Assembly: GCF_001913155.1 (NCBI RefSeq)
Contig: NZ_CP018760.1
Coordinates: 62,001-126,000, forward strand
Length of the DNA stretch: 64,000 nt
Reading direction: 5' to 3'
Source: Maribacter hydrothermalis
GTDB lineage: Bacteria > Bacteroidota > Bacteroidia > Flavobacteriales > Flavobacteriaceae
Shown here: positions 45,780-55,910 of the stretch, piece by piece
Position numbering within the stretch: position 1 is the first letter of the stretch
Layout of the letters: each line of letters starts with the position of its first letter
Made by a program: the position numbers and the translations under genes
The notes under the pieces: generated by a model
What the model saw: only the letters and a program-made list of their open reading frames with translations
Told to the model about the DNA's origin: nothing
Database searches by the model: none

Positions 45780-47578
45780 TCTCTTAAATTTTCTAATATT
45801 TGATCTTCACTTTCTTTTTTAGAGAAGTTAATTGCACATTCAATTAATGCTAAATGCGAATATGCTTGTGGGAAGTTTCCTAATAATCTTTTAGTCTTAA
45901 AATCAATATCTTCACTGAAAAGACCTAAATGATTACTATAACTCAATAATCGCTCAAAATATTCAAGAGCTTTTTTGCGTTCCCCTATTTTAAACAAGCT
46001 ATTTATGTACCAAAATGTACATACAGTAAAAGATGATGATGGTAAACCAAAATCATCTTCATTTTTATATCGATATAGCAATCCGTCATTATTTAACTCT
46101 TTCCCAATTGCATGTACCGTACTTATATATCTTTCATCTTTTGCTTTTACACACCCGTAAGATTCCATTAACAACACAGATGCATCTAACTCCTTAGAGC
46201 CATATGATTGCGTGTACGCGCCAATTTCTTCGTTCCAAGCGTTGTCATATATATCTTGCCATATTTCAGCTCTAATAGGCTCCCATTTCTCAATTTTATG
46301 CTTTTTACCTAGCATTTCTGCCACTTTTATAGCGCGATCTAAGGCTGTCCAACATAATACTTTTGAGAATGTAAAATGTCTATCCTCTGTTCTAAACTCC
46401 CAAATACCTTTATCTGCATCTTTCCAATTGTTACTTACAATCCAAACGATACCTTTCGTAATTGCCCATAAATCTTCACCATTTTCTATGTCTACACTAA
46501 ACTTGGCCATTTGTTCATAGATAACATCCATTAGTATTCCATAAATATCATTCTGTTTTTGGTGATAGGCTGCATTGCCTATTCGTACTGGTTTAGAGCC
46601 TTTATAACCCGCTAAATGTTCTAGGGTTACTTCAGTTAGCTTCTTTTCTTTATTAATACCGTACATAATCTGTAACTTTTCTGCCTTGTCTGGTATTAAA
46701 TCAATAATAAACTGTAAATAGCGTTTTGCTACATTCTTATGCCCTAATTCAGAAACTACCTTAATAACCATAGAAGCATCTCGTATCCAACAAAAACGAT
46801 AATCCCAATTACGCACTTCACCTATGGTTTCTGGTAATGAAGTTGTTGCAGCTGCTAATACAGCTCCTGTTTTATCATAACTTAATAGTTTAAGTGTCAA
46901 AGCACTTCTAGAAATCTCTTTATTAAATTTCTTATAGGTCGGTGTTAAATTGGACCAATTTAACCAATATACTTTTGTATTCTGCAAATCTAGATAAGCC
47001 CTATCTGTAGTAGGTAACAATAGCTTCTCATTATATCCCACCAAAATATAACCATCTTCTTTTAACGTTATTTCTCCACTATTTATAATGGTTTTTTTAT
47101 CAAAGGAAGTATATAGAAATATAGTATCGAATTTTACGTCGTGTGTAAGACTTGCTACAAAATCCTTTTTTATAAATGATTCTGTTTTGCCCACAGCATA
47201 CTCAAGCTTGGGATTATAGTGTACTGAAAACTTTGGAGCACCAGATATAAGTTTAAAATATCTAACCAATTCTGGCGGTGCATGGTATTTTTTACCCTCT
47301 TTTCTATAGCGCGGCATAAAATCATGGATCTCGAAATGATTTTCACCTGACTTAAAAGAGGTAATTAAAATAGTAGTAAAAGGCTCGTATTTTTGAGTAA
47401 TAACATATGAACTATCTACATTAATTTCAAAACTGCCCCCTATTTCCTCATCTAGTAATTTCGCAAAAATAGACGGACTATCAAACTCTGGTAAACAACA
47501 CCATTCTATGTTTCCTGTTTTTGAGATTAACGCTGCACTTCTACAATTTCCTATTATTCCGTAGTCTAAATTATCCAT
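45776..47578 (-). CDS. Glycoside hydrolase family 15 (trehalase/glucoamylase-like)
   Basis: The 600-residue enzyme shows GH15 features: N-terminal GIIGNCRSAALISKTGNIEW, the WDYRFCWIRDASMVIKV motif near 258, LEHLAGYKGSKPVRIGNAA near 318, and the C-terminal RYKNEDDFGLPSSSFTVCTF with a catalytic-type region. Bacterial GH15 enzymes include glucoamylases and trehalases. It is divergent from a trehalose synthase gene across 103 bp, so trehalose is the most likely substrate, an inference from context. No signal peptide is visible, so it should act in the cytoplasm. Confidence 0.88.
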   Translation of the reverse strand: MDNLDYGIIGNCRSAALISKTGNIEWCCLPEFDSPSIFAKLLDEEIGGSFEINVDSSYVITQKYEPFTTILITSFKSGENHFEIHDFMPRYRKEGKKYHAPPELVRYFKLISGAPKFSVHYNPKLEYAVGKTESFIKKDFVASLTHDVKFDTIFLYTSFDKKTIINSGEITLKEDGYILVGYNEKLLLPTTDRAYLDLQNTKVYWLNWSNLTPTYKKFNKEISRSALTLKLLSYDKTGAVLAAATTSLPETIGEVRNWDYRFCWIRDASMVIKVVSELGHKNVAKRYLQFIIDLIPDKAEKLQIMYGINKEKKLTEVTLEHLAGYKGSKPVRIGNAAYHQKQNDIYGILMDVIYEQMAKFSVDIENGEDLWAITKGIVWIVSNNWKDADKGIWEFRTEDRHFTFSKVLCWTALDRAIKVAEMLGKKHKIEKWEPIRAEIWQDIYDNAWNEEIGAYTQSYGSKELDASVLLMESYGCVKAKDERYISTVHAIGKELNNDGLLYRYKNEDDFGLPSSSFTVCTFWYINSLFKIGERKKALEYFERLLSYSNHLGLFSEDIDFKTKRLLGNFPQAYSHLALIECAINFSKKESEDQILENLRD

Positions 47579-47681
47579 TCAATAAAAATCTTAATTCAAA
47601 TGAGGTTTCAATTGGTATTGCCCTCCTTTTTCCCGAAATTTAGAGAAATAATAATCAAGAAGTAGCAAAAAATTCTCTTTT

Positions 47682-49895
47682 ATGGCTAAAACTATCATAA
47701 TCTCAAATAGACTACCCGTACAATTACAAATTAGCAATGGAGGCATAACTGCGGTGCCAAGTGTTGGCGGTTTAGCAACCGGAATGAAATCTGTCCATTC
47801 TAGTGGTGATAGCCTTTGGATAGGTTGGAGCGGATTAACAGACGAAGAAATACCAGAAGAATTAGCTCCTAAAATAGATGCAGCACTAGCAAAACATGGT
47901 TCCTCTAAGGTAAAACTGACAGAAAAAGAAGTTGATGGTTTTTACTACGGATTTAGCAATAGAACCGTTTGGCCATTATTCCACTACTTCTTAGAATATT
48001 CCGAATTTGAATTGGAGAGCTGGGAAATTTACAAAGCGGTGAATCAAAAATTTGCAGATGCAATTCTTGAAAAAGCCGATAATGAAGATACTATTTGGAT
48101 TCATGATTATCAGTTAATGCTAGTACCACAAATGGTTCGTGCGGAACGGCCAGATATTTCTATTGGGTTCTTTTTGCATATTCCATTTCCTTCTTATGAA
48201 ATATTTAGAACGCTACCATGGAGACGAGAAGTGTTGCAAGGCTTGTTAGGGTCAGACTTAATTGGTTTTCATACTTATGATTACGAACGTCACTTTTTAA
48301 GCTCTGTACGAAGGCTTTTAGGCCTAGAAGTTAGTTTTAATGATATTTATCTTGACGACAGAGTTATTAAAGTAGATTCTTTTCCTATGGGAATTGATTA
48401 TAAAAAATTCAGTGATGCCGCCAAAGAACATTCTCAACGCTCTGAAGATGAAAAATCCGAATTGCAGAAACGATTAGATACCCATAAAAAATCGGCGCCA
48501 GATGCTAAGTTCTTTTTATCTATTGATAGGTTAGATTATACTAAAGGTATTGCAAAGCGACTTAATGCTTTTGAATATTTTTTAAACAAATACCCACATT
48601 ATAAAGAAAGGGTCCGCTTAATTATACTTGCCGTGCCTTCCAGATCAAACGTACCGCAATATCAATTATTGAAGAGGGAGATTGATGAATTGGTAGGGCG
48701 TATAAATGGAGAACTATCAACGGTAAGCTGGACACCAATATGGTATTTCTACAGATCTATGCCTTTTGAAAACCTTATTGATTTATACACTTCTTCTGAT
48801 ATTGCCTGGTTGACACCAATTAGGGATGGAATGAATTTAGTGGCCAAAGAATACATTGCTACCAGAACTGATAAAACAGGTGTTTTAATATTAAGCGAAA
48901 TGGCCGGTTCTGCCAATGAAATGAACGAATCGCTACTAATTAACCCTAATAATTTTGAACAAATAGCAGATTCACTGAACGAGGCTATCAACATGCCTAA
49001 AGAAGAACAGATTGCTAGAAATACTTTATTACAGAAGAGATTGGAGCGCTATAATGTGGAAAAATGGGCAAATGATTTTATGAATTCATTAGTTGGCCAA
49101 AAAGAAAAAGATCAAACCTATAAATCCAGAAAACTATCTATAGATATTATGAATACGATAATGGATAGTTATAATAAATCTAGAAGGAGATTGGTGTTTT
49201 TGGATTATGATGGTACATTGGCGGGTTTTCATACCGACCCACAAAAAGCATCTCCAGATGAAGAATTGTATACACTTCTAGACGAAATTTCTTCACAACC
49301 AAATACAGATATGTATTTAATTAGTGGGCGAGATAAAGAAACATTTACCAAATGGTTTTTGCCTAAAAAATACAATATGATCGTTGAGCACGGTGTATGG
49401 ATTTCTCAAGGTGGTGAGGAATTTAGAATGTTAGAAACAGTTAAGAAAGACTGGATGGAGAAAATATTACCGGTTTTAGAATCTTTTGTTGATCGTACTC
49501 CAGGTAGTTTTATTGAAGAAAAAAACTACTCTTTAGCTTGGCATTACAGAAAAACAGACCCGGATTTTGGCCAAAAGAGAGCGGTAGAATTAAACACCGT
49601 CCTTACAAGTTTAATAGCCAATGACGATTTAAGTGTTTTAAATGGGAACAAAGTCATGGAAATAAAAAGTAGTAATGTAAACAAAGGTCGGGCTTCAATG
49701 CGCGTTTATTCTGAACATGACTATGATTTCGTTTTCGCAATTGGAGATGACTGGACCGATGAGTTTATGTTCCAAGAGCTTCCCAAAGATTCAGTAACAG
49801 TGAAAGTGGGTAGACAAAAAACGCAAGCCAGGTATTTTGTTGATAACACTAAAAATGTACGTGCAATTTTAAAACGTTTTGCGAACAAAAGATAA
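47682..49895 (+). CDS. Bifunctional trehalose-6-phosphate synthase / phosphatase
   Basis: The 737-residue fusion makes trehalose from UDP-glucose and glucose 6-phosphate. The GT20 synthase half (about 1-470) has SNRLPVQLQ, VGGLATGMK, IHDYQLMLVPQM near 139-150, FLHIPFPSYEIFRTLPWR and RDGMNLVAKEYIA. The HAD-type phosphatase half (about 495-737) has the DxDGT motif LDYDGTLAGF near 507, ISGRDKETF and GDDWTDEFMF. Both catalytic sets look intact. The GH15 gene is divergent upstream. Together they can make and break trehalose, typically an osmoprotectant. Confidence 0.95.
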   Translation: MAKTIIISNRLPVQLQISNGGITAVPSVGGLATGMKSVHSSGDSLWIGWSGLTDEEIPEELAPKIDAALAKHGSSKVKLTEKEVDGFYYGFSNRTVWPLFHYFLEYSEFELESWEIYKAVNQKFADAILEKADNEDTIWIHDYQLMLVPQMVRAERPDISIGFFLHIPFPSYEIFRTLPWRREVLQGLLGSDLIGFHTYDYERHFLSSVRRLLGLEVSFNDIYLDDRVIKVDSFPMGIDYKKFSDAAKEHSQRSEDEKSELQKRLDTHKKSAPDAKFFLSIDRLDYTKGIAKRLNAFEYFLNKYPHYKERVRLIILAVPSRSNVPQYQLLKREIDELVGRINGELSTVSWTPIWYFYRSMPFENLIDLYTSSDIAWLTPIRDGMNLVAKEYIATRTDKTGVLILSEMAGSANEMNESLLINPNNFEQIADSLNEAINMPKEEQIARNTLLQKRLERYNVEKWANDFMNSLVGQKEKDQTYKSRKLSIDIMNTIMDSYNKSRRRLVFLDYDGTLAGFHTDPQKASPDEELYTLLDEISSQPNTDMYLISGRDKETFTKWFLPKKYNMIVEHGVWISQGGEEFRMLETVKKDWMEKILPVLESFVDRTPGSFIEEKNYSLAWHYRKTDPDFGQKRAVELNTVLTSLIANDDLSVLNGNKVMEIKSSNVNKGRASMRVYSEHDYDFVFAIGDDWTDEFMFQELPKDSVTVKVGRQKTQARYFVDNTKNVRAILKRFANKR

Positions 49896-49922
49896 CGGTT
49901 TCCATAATCTAAACAGATTTTT

Positions 49923-51446
49923 ATGAAACATATTTATGCTGTACTAATTACCAATATTTTGTGTTGCTTTAATTCTATTGCGCAACAAAGCACAGAAGTT
50001 TACTTGGCAGATTTAAACCTGTCTAACGACTCTTTAAAGATTAACAACGTCATTAATATATCTAATAATGAAGGTTATGATAATCAGCCTTCATTCTTTT
50101 CTGATAATAAAATTCTATTTGCATCAACAAGAAATAATCAAACGGATATTGCTCTTTATGATATAAACGACAAAACAACAACTTGGCTTTCAAATACTCC
50201 TAATGGCAGTGAATATTCGCCTTTAAAAATTCCAGGTAAAGAGGCTATATCCGCTGTTCGATTAGATGATGATGGTCTGCAACGTTTATATGAGTATGAT
50301 ATAAAGACTGGCGAATCAAACATTTTATTACCTGACTTAAAAGTGGGTTACCATGTTTGGTATTCTAATGATATTATTGTGTGTACGGTTTTAATTGAAG
50401 ACCGTATGGATTTGGTAGTGTATAACCTAAAAACGCATGCAAGTTATACTGCCCAAAAAAATGTAGGTAGGTCGTTGCATAAAATTCCTAGTAGTGATTT
50501 AATCAGCTTTATATCAAAAGAAGGAGATAGTACTTATATAAAATCATTAAACCCTAATACCAAAGAAACCGAGCAAATCATTACACTTATAGAAAACACT
50601 CAAGATATTTGCTGGACTGTTGATGGAAATATTATTACCGCTTTAAACGAGTACCTATTAGTTTTTAAACCAAATTCTGATACCATTTGGAAATCCTTTT
50701 TTGAATTCCAAAAGACGGATATTCACGGTATATCGAGACTGGCAATTAGCCCAAATGGAAAGTTTATTTCTTTTGTTTCTAAAGACGCGCCGGAATTAAT
50801 TGTCCAAAAACAAGTAGAAAGTTTTAATGCTCGTGACTTAGAAGCATTCGCAAATTGTTATTCGGAAGATGTCGTAGTGAGAAATTTTTCGAAGGATACG
50901 ATATCGGTCGGTAGAGCACAATTAAAAAAGGGCTATGAAGCATTTTATCAAAAAACACCTTCTATTGAAGTTAAAGTGTCTTCAAGAATTGTAATTGGTT
51001 CCACAGTAATTGACCAAGAGGTTGTTTCTATTGGTGATAAACAAAACCAACAAGTAGCTATTTATGAAACTGACGGACTCATAAAAAGCATGACTTTTAT
51101 TAGAGATAAAAAAACAACTTTTGACCCCGAAATCATTGTTCAAAAACAGCTTGATGCTTATAACAACAGGGATATTGACGGTTTTTTAGCTACCTACTCA
51201 AAACAAGCTAAACTATATAGCTACTCGGGCGAATTAAGAACAGCTGGTATAGATGCAATGAGAGCTGGCTATACCGAATTCTTTAATTCTGCCCCAGATT
51301 TACACTGCGAAATACTTAATAGAATTGTCATCGGCAATAAAGTTATTGATGAAGAATCAATTACTGCAAATGGTAAAACCTTCAAAGCCGCAGCCATTTA
51401 TGAAGTTGAAAATAATGAGATAGTTAAAGTCACATTTGTTAATTAA
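49923..51446 (+). CDS. Secreted beta-propeller protein with tandem NTF2/SnoaL-like domains
   Basis: The 507-residue protein has a signal peptide (about 1-20, ending SIAQ). Residues 45-290 contain TolB/PD40-type propeller blades, for example GYDNQPSFFSDNKILFASTR. Two NTF2/SnoaL-like domains follow at about 292-393 and 404-507, with the repeated starts IVQKQVESFNARDLEAFANC and IVQKQLDAYNNRDIDGFLAT, 112 residues apart. NTF2-like domains often bind small hydrophobic ligands or act as enzymes; the function here is unknown. Its end overlaps the MFS gene by 11 bp, suggesting linked roles, such as binding and transport of a small molecule. Confidence 0.78.
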   Translation: MKHIYAVLITNILCCFNSIAQQSTEVYLADLNLSNDSLKINNVINISNNEGYDNQPSFFSDNKILFASTRNNQTDIALYDINDKTTTWLSNTPNGSEYSPLKIPGKEAISAVRLDDDGLQRLYEYDIKTGESNILLPDLKVGYHVWYSNDIIVCTVLIEDRMDLVVYNLKTHASYTAQKNVGRSLHKIPSSDLISFISKEGDSTYIKSLNPNTKETEQIITLIENTQDICWTVDGNIITALNEYLLVFKPNSDTIWKSFFEFQKTDIHGISRLAISPNGKFISFVSKDAPELIVQKQVESFNARDLEAFANCYSEDVVVRNFSKDTISVGRAQLKKGYEAFYQKTPSIEVKVSSRIVIGSTVIDQEVVSIGDKQNQQVAIYETDGLIKSMTFIRDKKTTFDPEIIVQKQLDAYNNRDIDGFLATYSKQAKLYSYSGELRTAGIDAMRAGYTEFFNSAPDLHCEILNRIVIGNKVIDEESITANGKTFKAAAIYEVENNEIVKVTFVN

Positions 51447-52632
51447 ACTATTGAAACAAAAGCTACATATTCTTCCCATCATTATTCTATCACAATTTGC
51501 CTGTACATCCACTTGGTTTGCTGGTAATGCAATTATAGAGTCACTAACTAAAAAGTTAGATTTTGGGCCTGAGATTATTAGCTATGTAATTTCATCGGTG
51601 CAATTCGGTTTCATTATCGGGACATTAGTTTTCGGCATCTTAATGATTGCAGATCGCTTTTCACCAGCAAAGGTGTTTATGATATGTGCTTTTCTAGCCG
51701 CCATTTCTAATCTAACATTAATTTATCCGCAGTTAAGCGTGAGCAGTTTATTACTAACAAGATTTAGCACAGGATTCTTTTTAGCGGGTATTTATCCTGT
51801 AGGTATGAAAATAGCGGCAGATTATTATGAAAAAGGTTTGGGTAAAGCACTAGGGTTTCTTGTAGGAGCTTTAGTTCTTGGTTCCGCTTTTCCATTTTTA
51901 ATTAAAGGGAGTCCGTTAGCCAATCACCCAGATAGTGTTATAAAACTGACATCAGGTATTACTGCATTGGGCGGACTATTTCTCTATTTACTTGTGCCAA
52001 ATGGTCCATATAGAGTTGAAAGTGCTACATTAAAGCTAAATGCTGGACCTAAACTTTTCAAAAATTTTGAATTCAAGAAAGCTGCATTCGGGTATTTTGG
52101 CCATATGTGGGAACTGTATGCTTTTTGGGCATTTACACCTGTAGCAATACAATGGTTTGCCATACAATCTGACATCGATATATCGGTCGCTCTTTGGTCG
52201 GGAATCGTGATAGCGTTCGGCGGATTATCATGTGCTTACGGTGGCATACTATCGCAACGAATAGGCAGTAAAAAAGTGGCCCTTATAGCCTTAATAGCAT
52301 CCGGATTTCTTTGTTTAATTTCTCCTTTACTATTTTATCTTCCACCTTCTGTGTTTTTGTCAGGTTGGTGTTTATGGGGAATTGTGGTAACGGCAGATTC
52401 ACCCCAATTCTCAAATTTAGTAGCATCTGCAGTAGTTCCCGAATTAAAAGGAACAGCGCTTACTCTTGTAAACTGTATCGGTTTTACTATAACAATTATC
52501 AGTATACAGCTTTTAGGACTACTTCAAACGATTATTCCTGTAACTCTTATGTTTATTCCATTAGCTATTGGTCCAATTTTAGGTGTGTACAACCTAATAT
52601 CTAAAAGAAAATTAAGATCAACGCTACTTTAG
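51436..52632 (+). CDS. Major facilitator superfamily transporter, TTG start
   Basis: The 398-residue protein has about twelve hydrophobic segments and no soluble domain, as expected of an MFS permease. The A-motif-like GTLVFGILMIADRFSPAKVF lies between helices 2 and 3. Possible starts are TTG at 51436 or TTG at 51451; no ATG fits. It overlaps the propeller/NTF2 gene by 11 bp. The transported substrate cannot be told from the sequence. Confidence 0.82.
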   Translation: MLIKLLKQKLHILPIIILSQFACTSTWFAGNAIIESLTKKLDFGPEIISYVISSVQFGFIIGTLVFGILMIADRFSPAKVFMICAFLAAISNLTLIYPQLSVSSLLLTRFSTGFFLAGIYPVGMKIAADYYEKGLGKALGFLVGALVLGSAFPFLIKGSPLANHPDSVIKLTSGITALGGLFLYLLVPNGPYRVESATLKLNAGPKLFKNFEFKKAAFGYFGHMWELYAFWAFTPVAIQWFAIQSDIDISVALWSGIVIAFGGLSCAYGGILSQRIGSKKVALIALIASGFLCLISPLLFYLPPSVFLSGWCLWGIVVTADSPQFSNLVASAVVPELKGTALTLVNCIGFTITIISIQLLGLLQTIIPVTLMFIPLAIGPILGVYNLISKRKLRSTLL

Positions 52633-52741
52633 GACAATTTCATGAATACTTTAATAAATGAAATTATGGTCAGCCTTAAATTTTACTTAATTTTAGAAAC
52701 CAATTATCCATACTAATTCTACTCACCAAAAAAAACTTGAA

Positions 52742-54073
52742 ATGAAAAAATTCTTACTACTCGCGCTACTTACCTCGGCCCTCACTTTAACAGCGCAAAC
52801 CGACCAACGCATTTATGATATTATCGATGCAGTTTCTCCTGAACGTATTGAAAGTGATATTACCAAACTTGCTAATTTTGGCACAAGACATACCTTAAGC
52901 GATACGGTCTCAACAACAAGAGGAATTGGCGCAGCAAGACGTTGGATTAAAAGTGAATTCGAAAAAACATCTTCTGAATGTAATGGTTGCCTAAACGTTT
53001 TTTATCAAAAAGATTTAATCAAGAAAGGAGCTAATGACCGTATCGTAAAAGATGTTGAAGTGGTTAACGTACTTGCTATTCAAAAAGGAACCAAATACCC
53101 TAATCGTTACATTATTATGAGTGGCGATATCGATTCGCGTGTTAGCGATCCTACAAACTTTACAGATGATTCTCCTGGTGCCAATGACAATGCCAGTGGT
53201 ATGGCAGGTACTTTAGAAGCTGCACGTGTTCTGTCTAAATATCAATTCGAAAATAGTGTCATTTACATGGGACTTTCTGGTGAAGAACAAGGTCTTTTTG
53301 GCGGTGGTGGTGTTGCGCAATTTGCAAAAGACCAAGGTTGGGAAGTTATTGGTATTTTCAATAACGATATGATCGGTAATATTACCGGTGTAGACGGAAC
53401 CATTAGTAATGTTGATTTTAGAATTTTCTCTGAACCTGTACCACCGACCGAAACTGAAGCACAACGTAAAGCAAGACGTTTTTATGGTGGTGAAGTTGAT
53501 GGGGTTTCCAGACAATTGGCACGCTATGTTCATAAAAATGTGAAGCAATACATGCCCGAAATGAACCCTATGATGATTTATCGTTTAGATCGTTTTGGTC
53601 GTGGTGGTCATCACAGACCCTTTAATGACGCTGGTTTTCCAGGTATTCGTATTATGGAAGCTCATGAAAACTATACCCAGCAGCACCAAGATATTCGTGT
53701 GGAGGATGGTATTGCTTACGGTGATGTTCTTGAACATGTGAATTTTGAATATGCTGCAAAATTAACAGCTGTAAACGCTATTAACTTGGCTTCAATTGCT
53801 TGGGCTCCTCCTGCTCCAACAACCGTAAAAATTGGTGGTATTGTAGAACCTGCCGCTAAATTTCAGTGGAGCAAGGTAGATGGTGCCAAAGGATATAAAA
53901 TATACTGGAGAGATACTACTTCTCCTACTTGGGATTATAGTAGATATGTAGGTGATGTTTCTGAGTTTATCCTAGAAGGCATTGTTATTGATAACTTCTT
54001 CTTCGGTGTTTCTGCCGTTGGTGAAAACGGATTTGAGAGTCCGGTTGTTTTTCCTAACGGAATTTTCAGATAA
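52742..54073 (+). CDS. Secreted M28-family metallopeptidase
   Basis: The 443-residue protein has a signal peptide (about 1-18, ending LTAQ). The co-catalytic zinc site of M28 is visible: DSPGANDNASG near 143-153 with the bridging Asp, LSGEEQGLFGG near 177-187 with the Glu pair, FNNDMIG near 205-211, and MEAHENY near 304-310 with a His ligand. The first ligand, normally His in G-H-x-D, is Asp here (MSGDIDSR near 124-131). A fibronectin-type III-like domain lies at about 357-443. It probably acts on peptides outside the cytoplasm. The M1 gene follows on the same strand. Confidence 0.9.
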   Translation: MKKFLLLALLTSALTLTAQTDQRIYDIIDAVSPERIESDITKLANFGTRHTLSDTVSTTRGIGAARRWIKSEFEKTSSECNGCLNVFYQKDLIKKGANDRIVKDVEVVNVLAIQKGTKYPNRYIIMSGDIDSRVSDPTNFTDDSPGANDNASGMAGTLEAARVLSKYQFENSVIYMGLSGEEQGLFGGGGVAQFAKDQGWEVIGIFNNDMIGNITGVDGTISNVDFRIFSEPVPPTETEAQRKARRFYGGEVDGVSRQLARYVHKNVKQYMPEMNPMMIYRLDRFGRGGHHRPFNDAGFPGIRIMEAHENYTQQHQDIRVEDGIAYGDVLEHVNFEYAAKLTAVNAINLASIAWAPPAPTTVKIGGIVEPAAKFQWSKVDGAKGYKIYWRDTTSPTWDYSRYVGDVSEFILEGIVIDNFFFGVSAVGENGFESPVVFPNGIFR

Positions 54074-54087
54074 GTCAAATGTTAACT

Positions 54088-54112
54088 AATATGATACTTA
54101 TATTATCATATT
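54088..54112. repeat. Inverted repeat between the M28 and M1 genes
   Basis: AATATGATA and TATCATATT form a perfect 9-bp inverted repeat around a 7-base centre. There is no T-run, so it is probably a binding site or an mRNA hairpin and not a terminator. Confidence 0.4.
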
Positions 54113-54171
54113 GGAACTTATCTTTAAAGTAGATATCAGAATAAATTTTATCGAAAGTAAATTTAATATAC

Positions 54172-55806
54172 ATGAATAAATCAATCGTTTTTGCCTTTGT
54201 ATCCATAGTATTCATCTCAACGATGTCGCACAGTCAATTACTTCAAAATAAAGAAGTGTTTACCGAACAAGATTCTCTGAGGGGAACTATTACCAAAGAA
54301 CGTATTTGGTGGGATTTAAATTATTACCACTTAAATATTGATGTGAACCCCGATGATAAGTTTATAAGTGGCAGCAATACAATTCGTTATAAAGTTCTAA
54401 TACCTCATCAGGTTTTACAGGTAGACTTACAAGCACCTTTACAAATTGAAAAAGCCACACAAGATGGTAAAAATTTGGAGGTTGTCAACAATGGCAATGC
54501 GCATTTTATTCAGTTACAAAAAAAACAAGAACCGGGCGAATTTAACGAAGTGGTCATCACCTATTCCGGTAATCCAAAAGAAGCTGTCAGGGCGCCTTGG
54601 GATGGAGGGTTTTCTTGGAAAAAAGATGAAAATGGCAAGCATTTCGTAGCGACGTCTTGTCAAGGTTTAGGAGCCAGTGTTTGGTGGCCAAATAAAGATC
54701 ATATGTACGATGAAGTAGACAGCATGTTAATCAGCGTAAAAGTACCTAAAGGGCTCACTAATATTGCCAACGGAAGACTTCGAAAACTTGATACTATTAC
54801 GAACACTTCTCATTGGTTCGTATCAAATCCTATCAATAATTATGGGGTCAACGTTAATATAGCTGACTATGTTTACTTTGGAGAAAAGTACGACGGCGAA
54901 AAAGGCATGTTGGATATGGACTATTACGTATTACGTGATGATCTTGATAAAGCAAAAGAACATTTTAAAGATGCGCCTAAAATGATGGAAGCTTTTGAAC
55001 ATTGGTTTGGCCCCTACCCTTTTTATGAAGATTCTTTTAAATTAGTACAGGTTCCTTATTTAGGCATGGAACATCAAAGCTCAATCACCTATGGTAACCA
55101 ATGGAAAAAAGGGTATTTGGGTAAAGATCTATCTGGCTCTGGATGGGGCCTTAAATTCGATTTTCTTCTTATTCACGAATCTGGTCATGAATGGTTCGCA
55201 AATAATATCACTTATAAAGACATTGCCGATATGTGGGTCCATGAGGGTTTTACCTCCTATTCTGAAAGTTTATTTTTAGACTATCATCATGGAACAACGG
55301 CAGCTAACGAATATATGCAAGGTCTTAGAAAAAACATCAAAAATGATAGGCCAATAATCGGTGTTTACAATGTAAATCATGAAGGTAGTGGGGACATGTA
55401 TTATAAAGGTTCAAATATGCTACACACCTTAAGGCAAGTAGTTAATGATGATGAAAAGTGGCGAGAAATCCTTAGAGGTTTAAACAAAGATTTTTATCAT
55501 ACAACAGTGACTACAGATCAAATAGAACAATATATCAGCACAAAAATGAATCTTGATCTAAAACCTTTCTTTAATCAATATTTAAGAACAACCAATATTC
55601 CGGTTTTTGAATACACCGTAAAAGGAAAAAAAATAACGTATCGCTTCACCAATACAGTCGATAATTTCACTCTTCCTATTAAAGTATATGTAAATGATAG
55701 CGCTGTGTGGATAGAACCTACAACAGAATGGCAAACTAAGAAAATAAATGGAGACTTAACTTCTTTACGTGTAGACCCTAATTTCTATATTGAAACAAAA
55801 ATCTAA
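54172..55806 (+). CDS. Secreted M1-family metallopeptidase, short form
   Basis: The 544-residue protein begins with a signal peptide (about 1-22). The aminopeptidase-N-like domain has the zinc motif HESGHEWFANN (about 335-345) with a second Glu in MWVHEGFTSYSE (about 354-365), and GMEHQS in place of the usual GMEN exopeptidase motif. It lacks the large C-terminal ERAP-type domain, so it is shorter than typical M1 enzymes. The M28 peptidase gene lies just upstream on the same strand. Both could be part of a peptide-scavenging set. Confidence 0.92.
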   Translation: MNKSIVFAFVSIVFISTMSHSQLLQNKEVFTEQDSLRGTITKERIWWDLNYYHLNIDVNPDDKFISGSNTIRYKVLIPHQVLQVDLQAPLQIEKATQDGKNLEVVNNGNAHFIQLQKKQEPGEFNEVVITYSGNPKEAVRAPWDGGFSWKKDENGKHFVATSCQGLGASVWWPNKDHMYDEVDSMLISVKVPKGLTNIANGRLRKLDTITNTSHWFVSNPINNYGVNVNIADYVYFGEKYDGEKGMLDMDYYVLRDDLDKAKEHFKDAPKMMEAFEHWFGPYPFYEDSFKLVQVPYLGMEHQSSITYGNQWKKGYLGKDLSGSGWGLKFDFLLIHESGHEWFANNITYKDIADMWVHEGFTSYSESLFLDYHHGTTAANEYMQGLRKNIKNDRPIIGVYNVNHEGSGDMYYKGSNMLHTLRQVVNDDEKWREILRGLNKDFYHTTVTTDQIEQYISTKMNLDLKPFFNQYLRTTNIPVFEYTVKGKKITYRFTNTVDNFTLPIKVYVNDSAVWIEPTTEWQTKKINGDLTSLRVDPNFYIETKI

Positions 55807-55910
55807 ATTGCGGAAAACACCTAATTGATTATTAACGTTCATCAAAATTCAAATAGAGTCAATATTACTATATTCAATTAAATACTTTTGCATAGTTATT
55901 ATAGCTCTTC

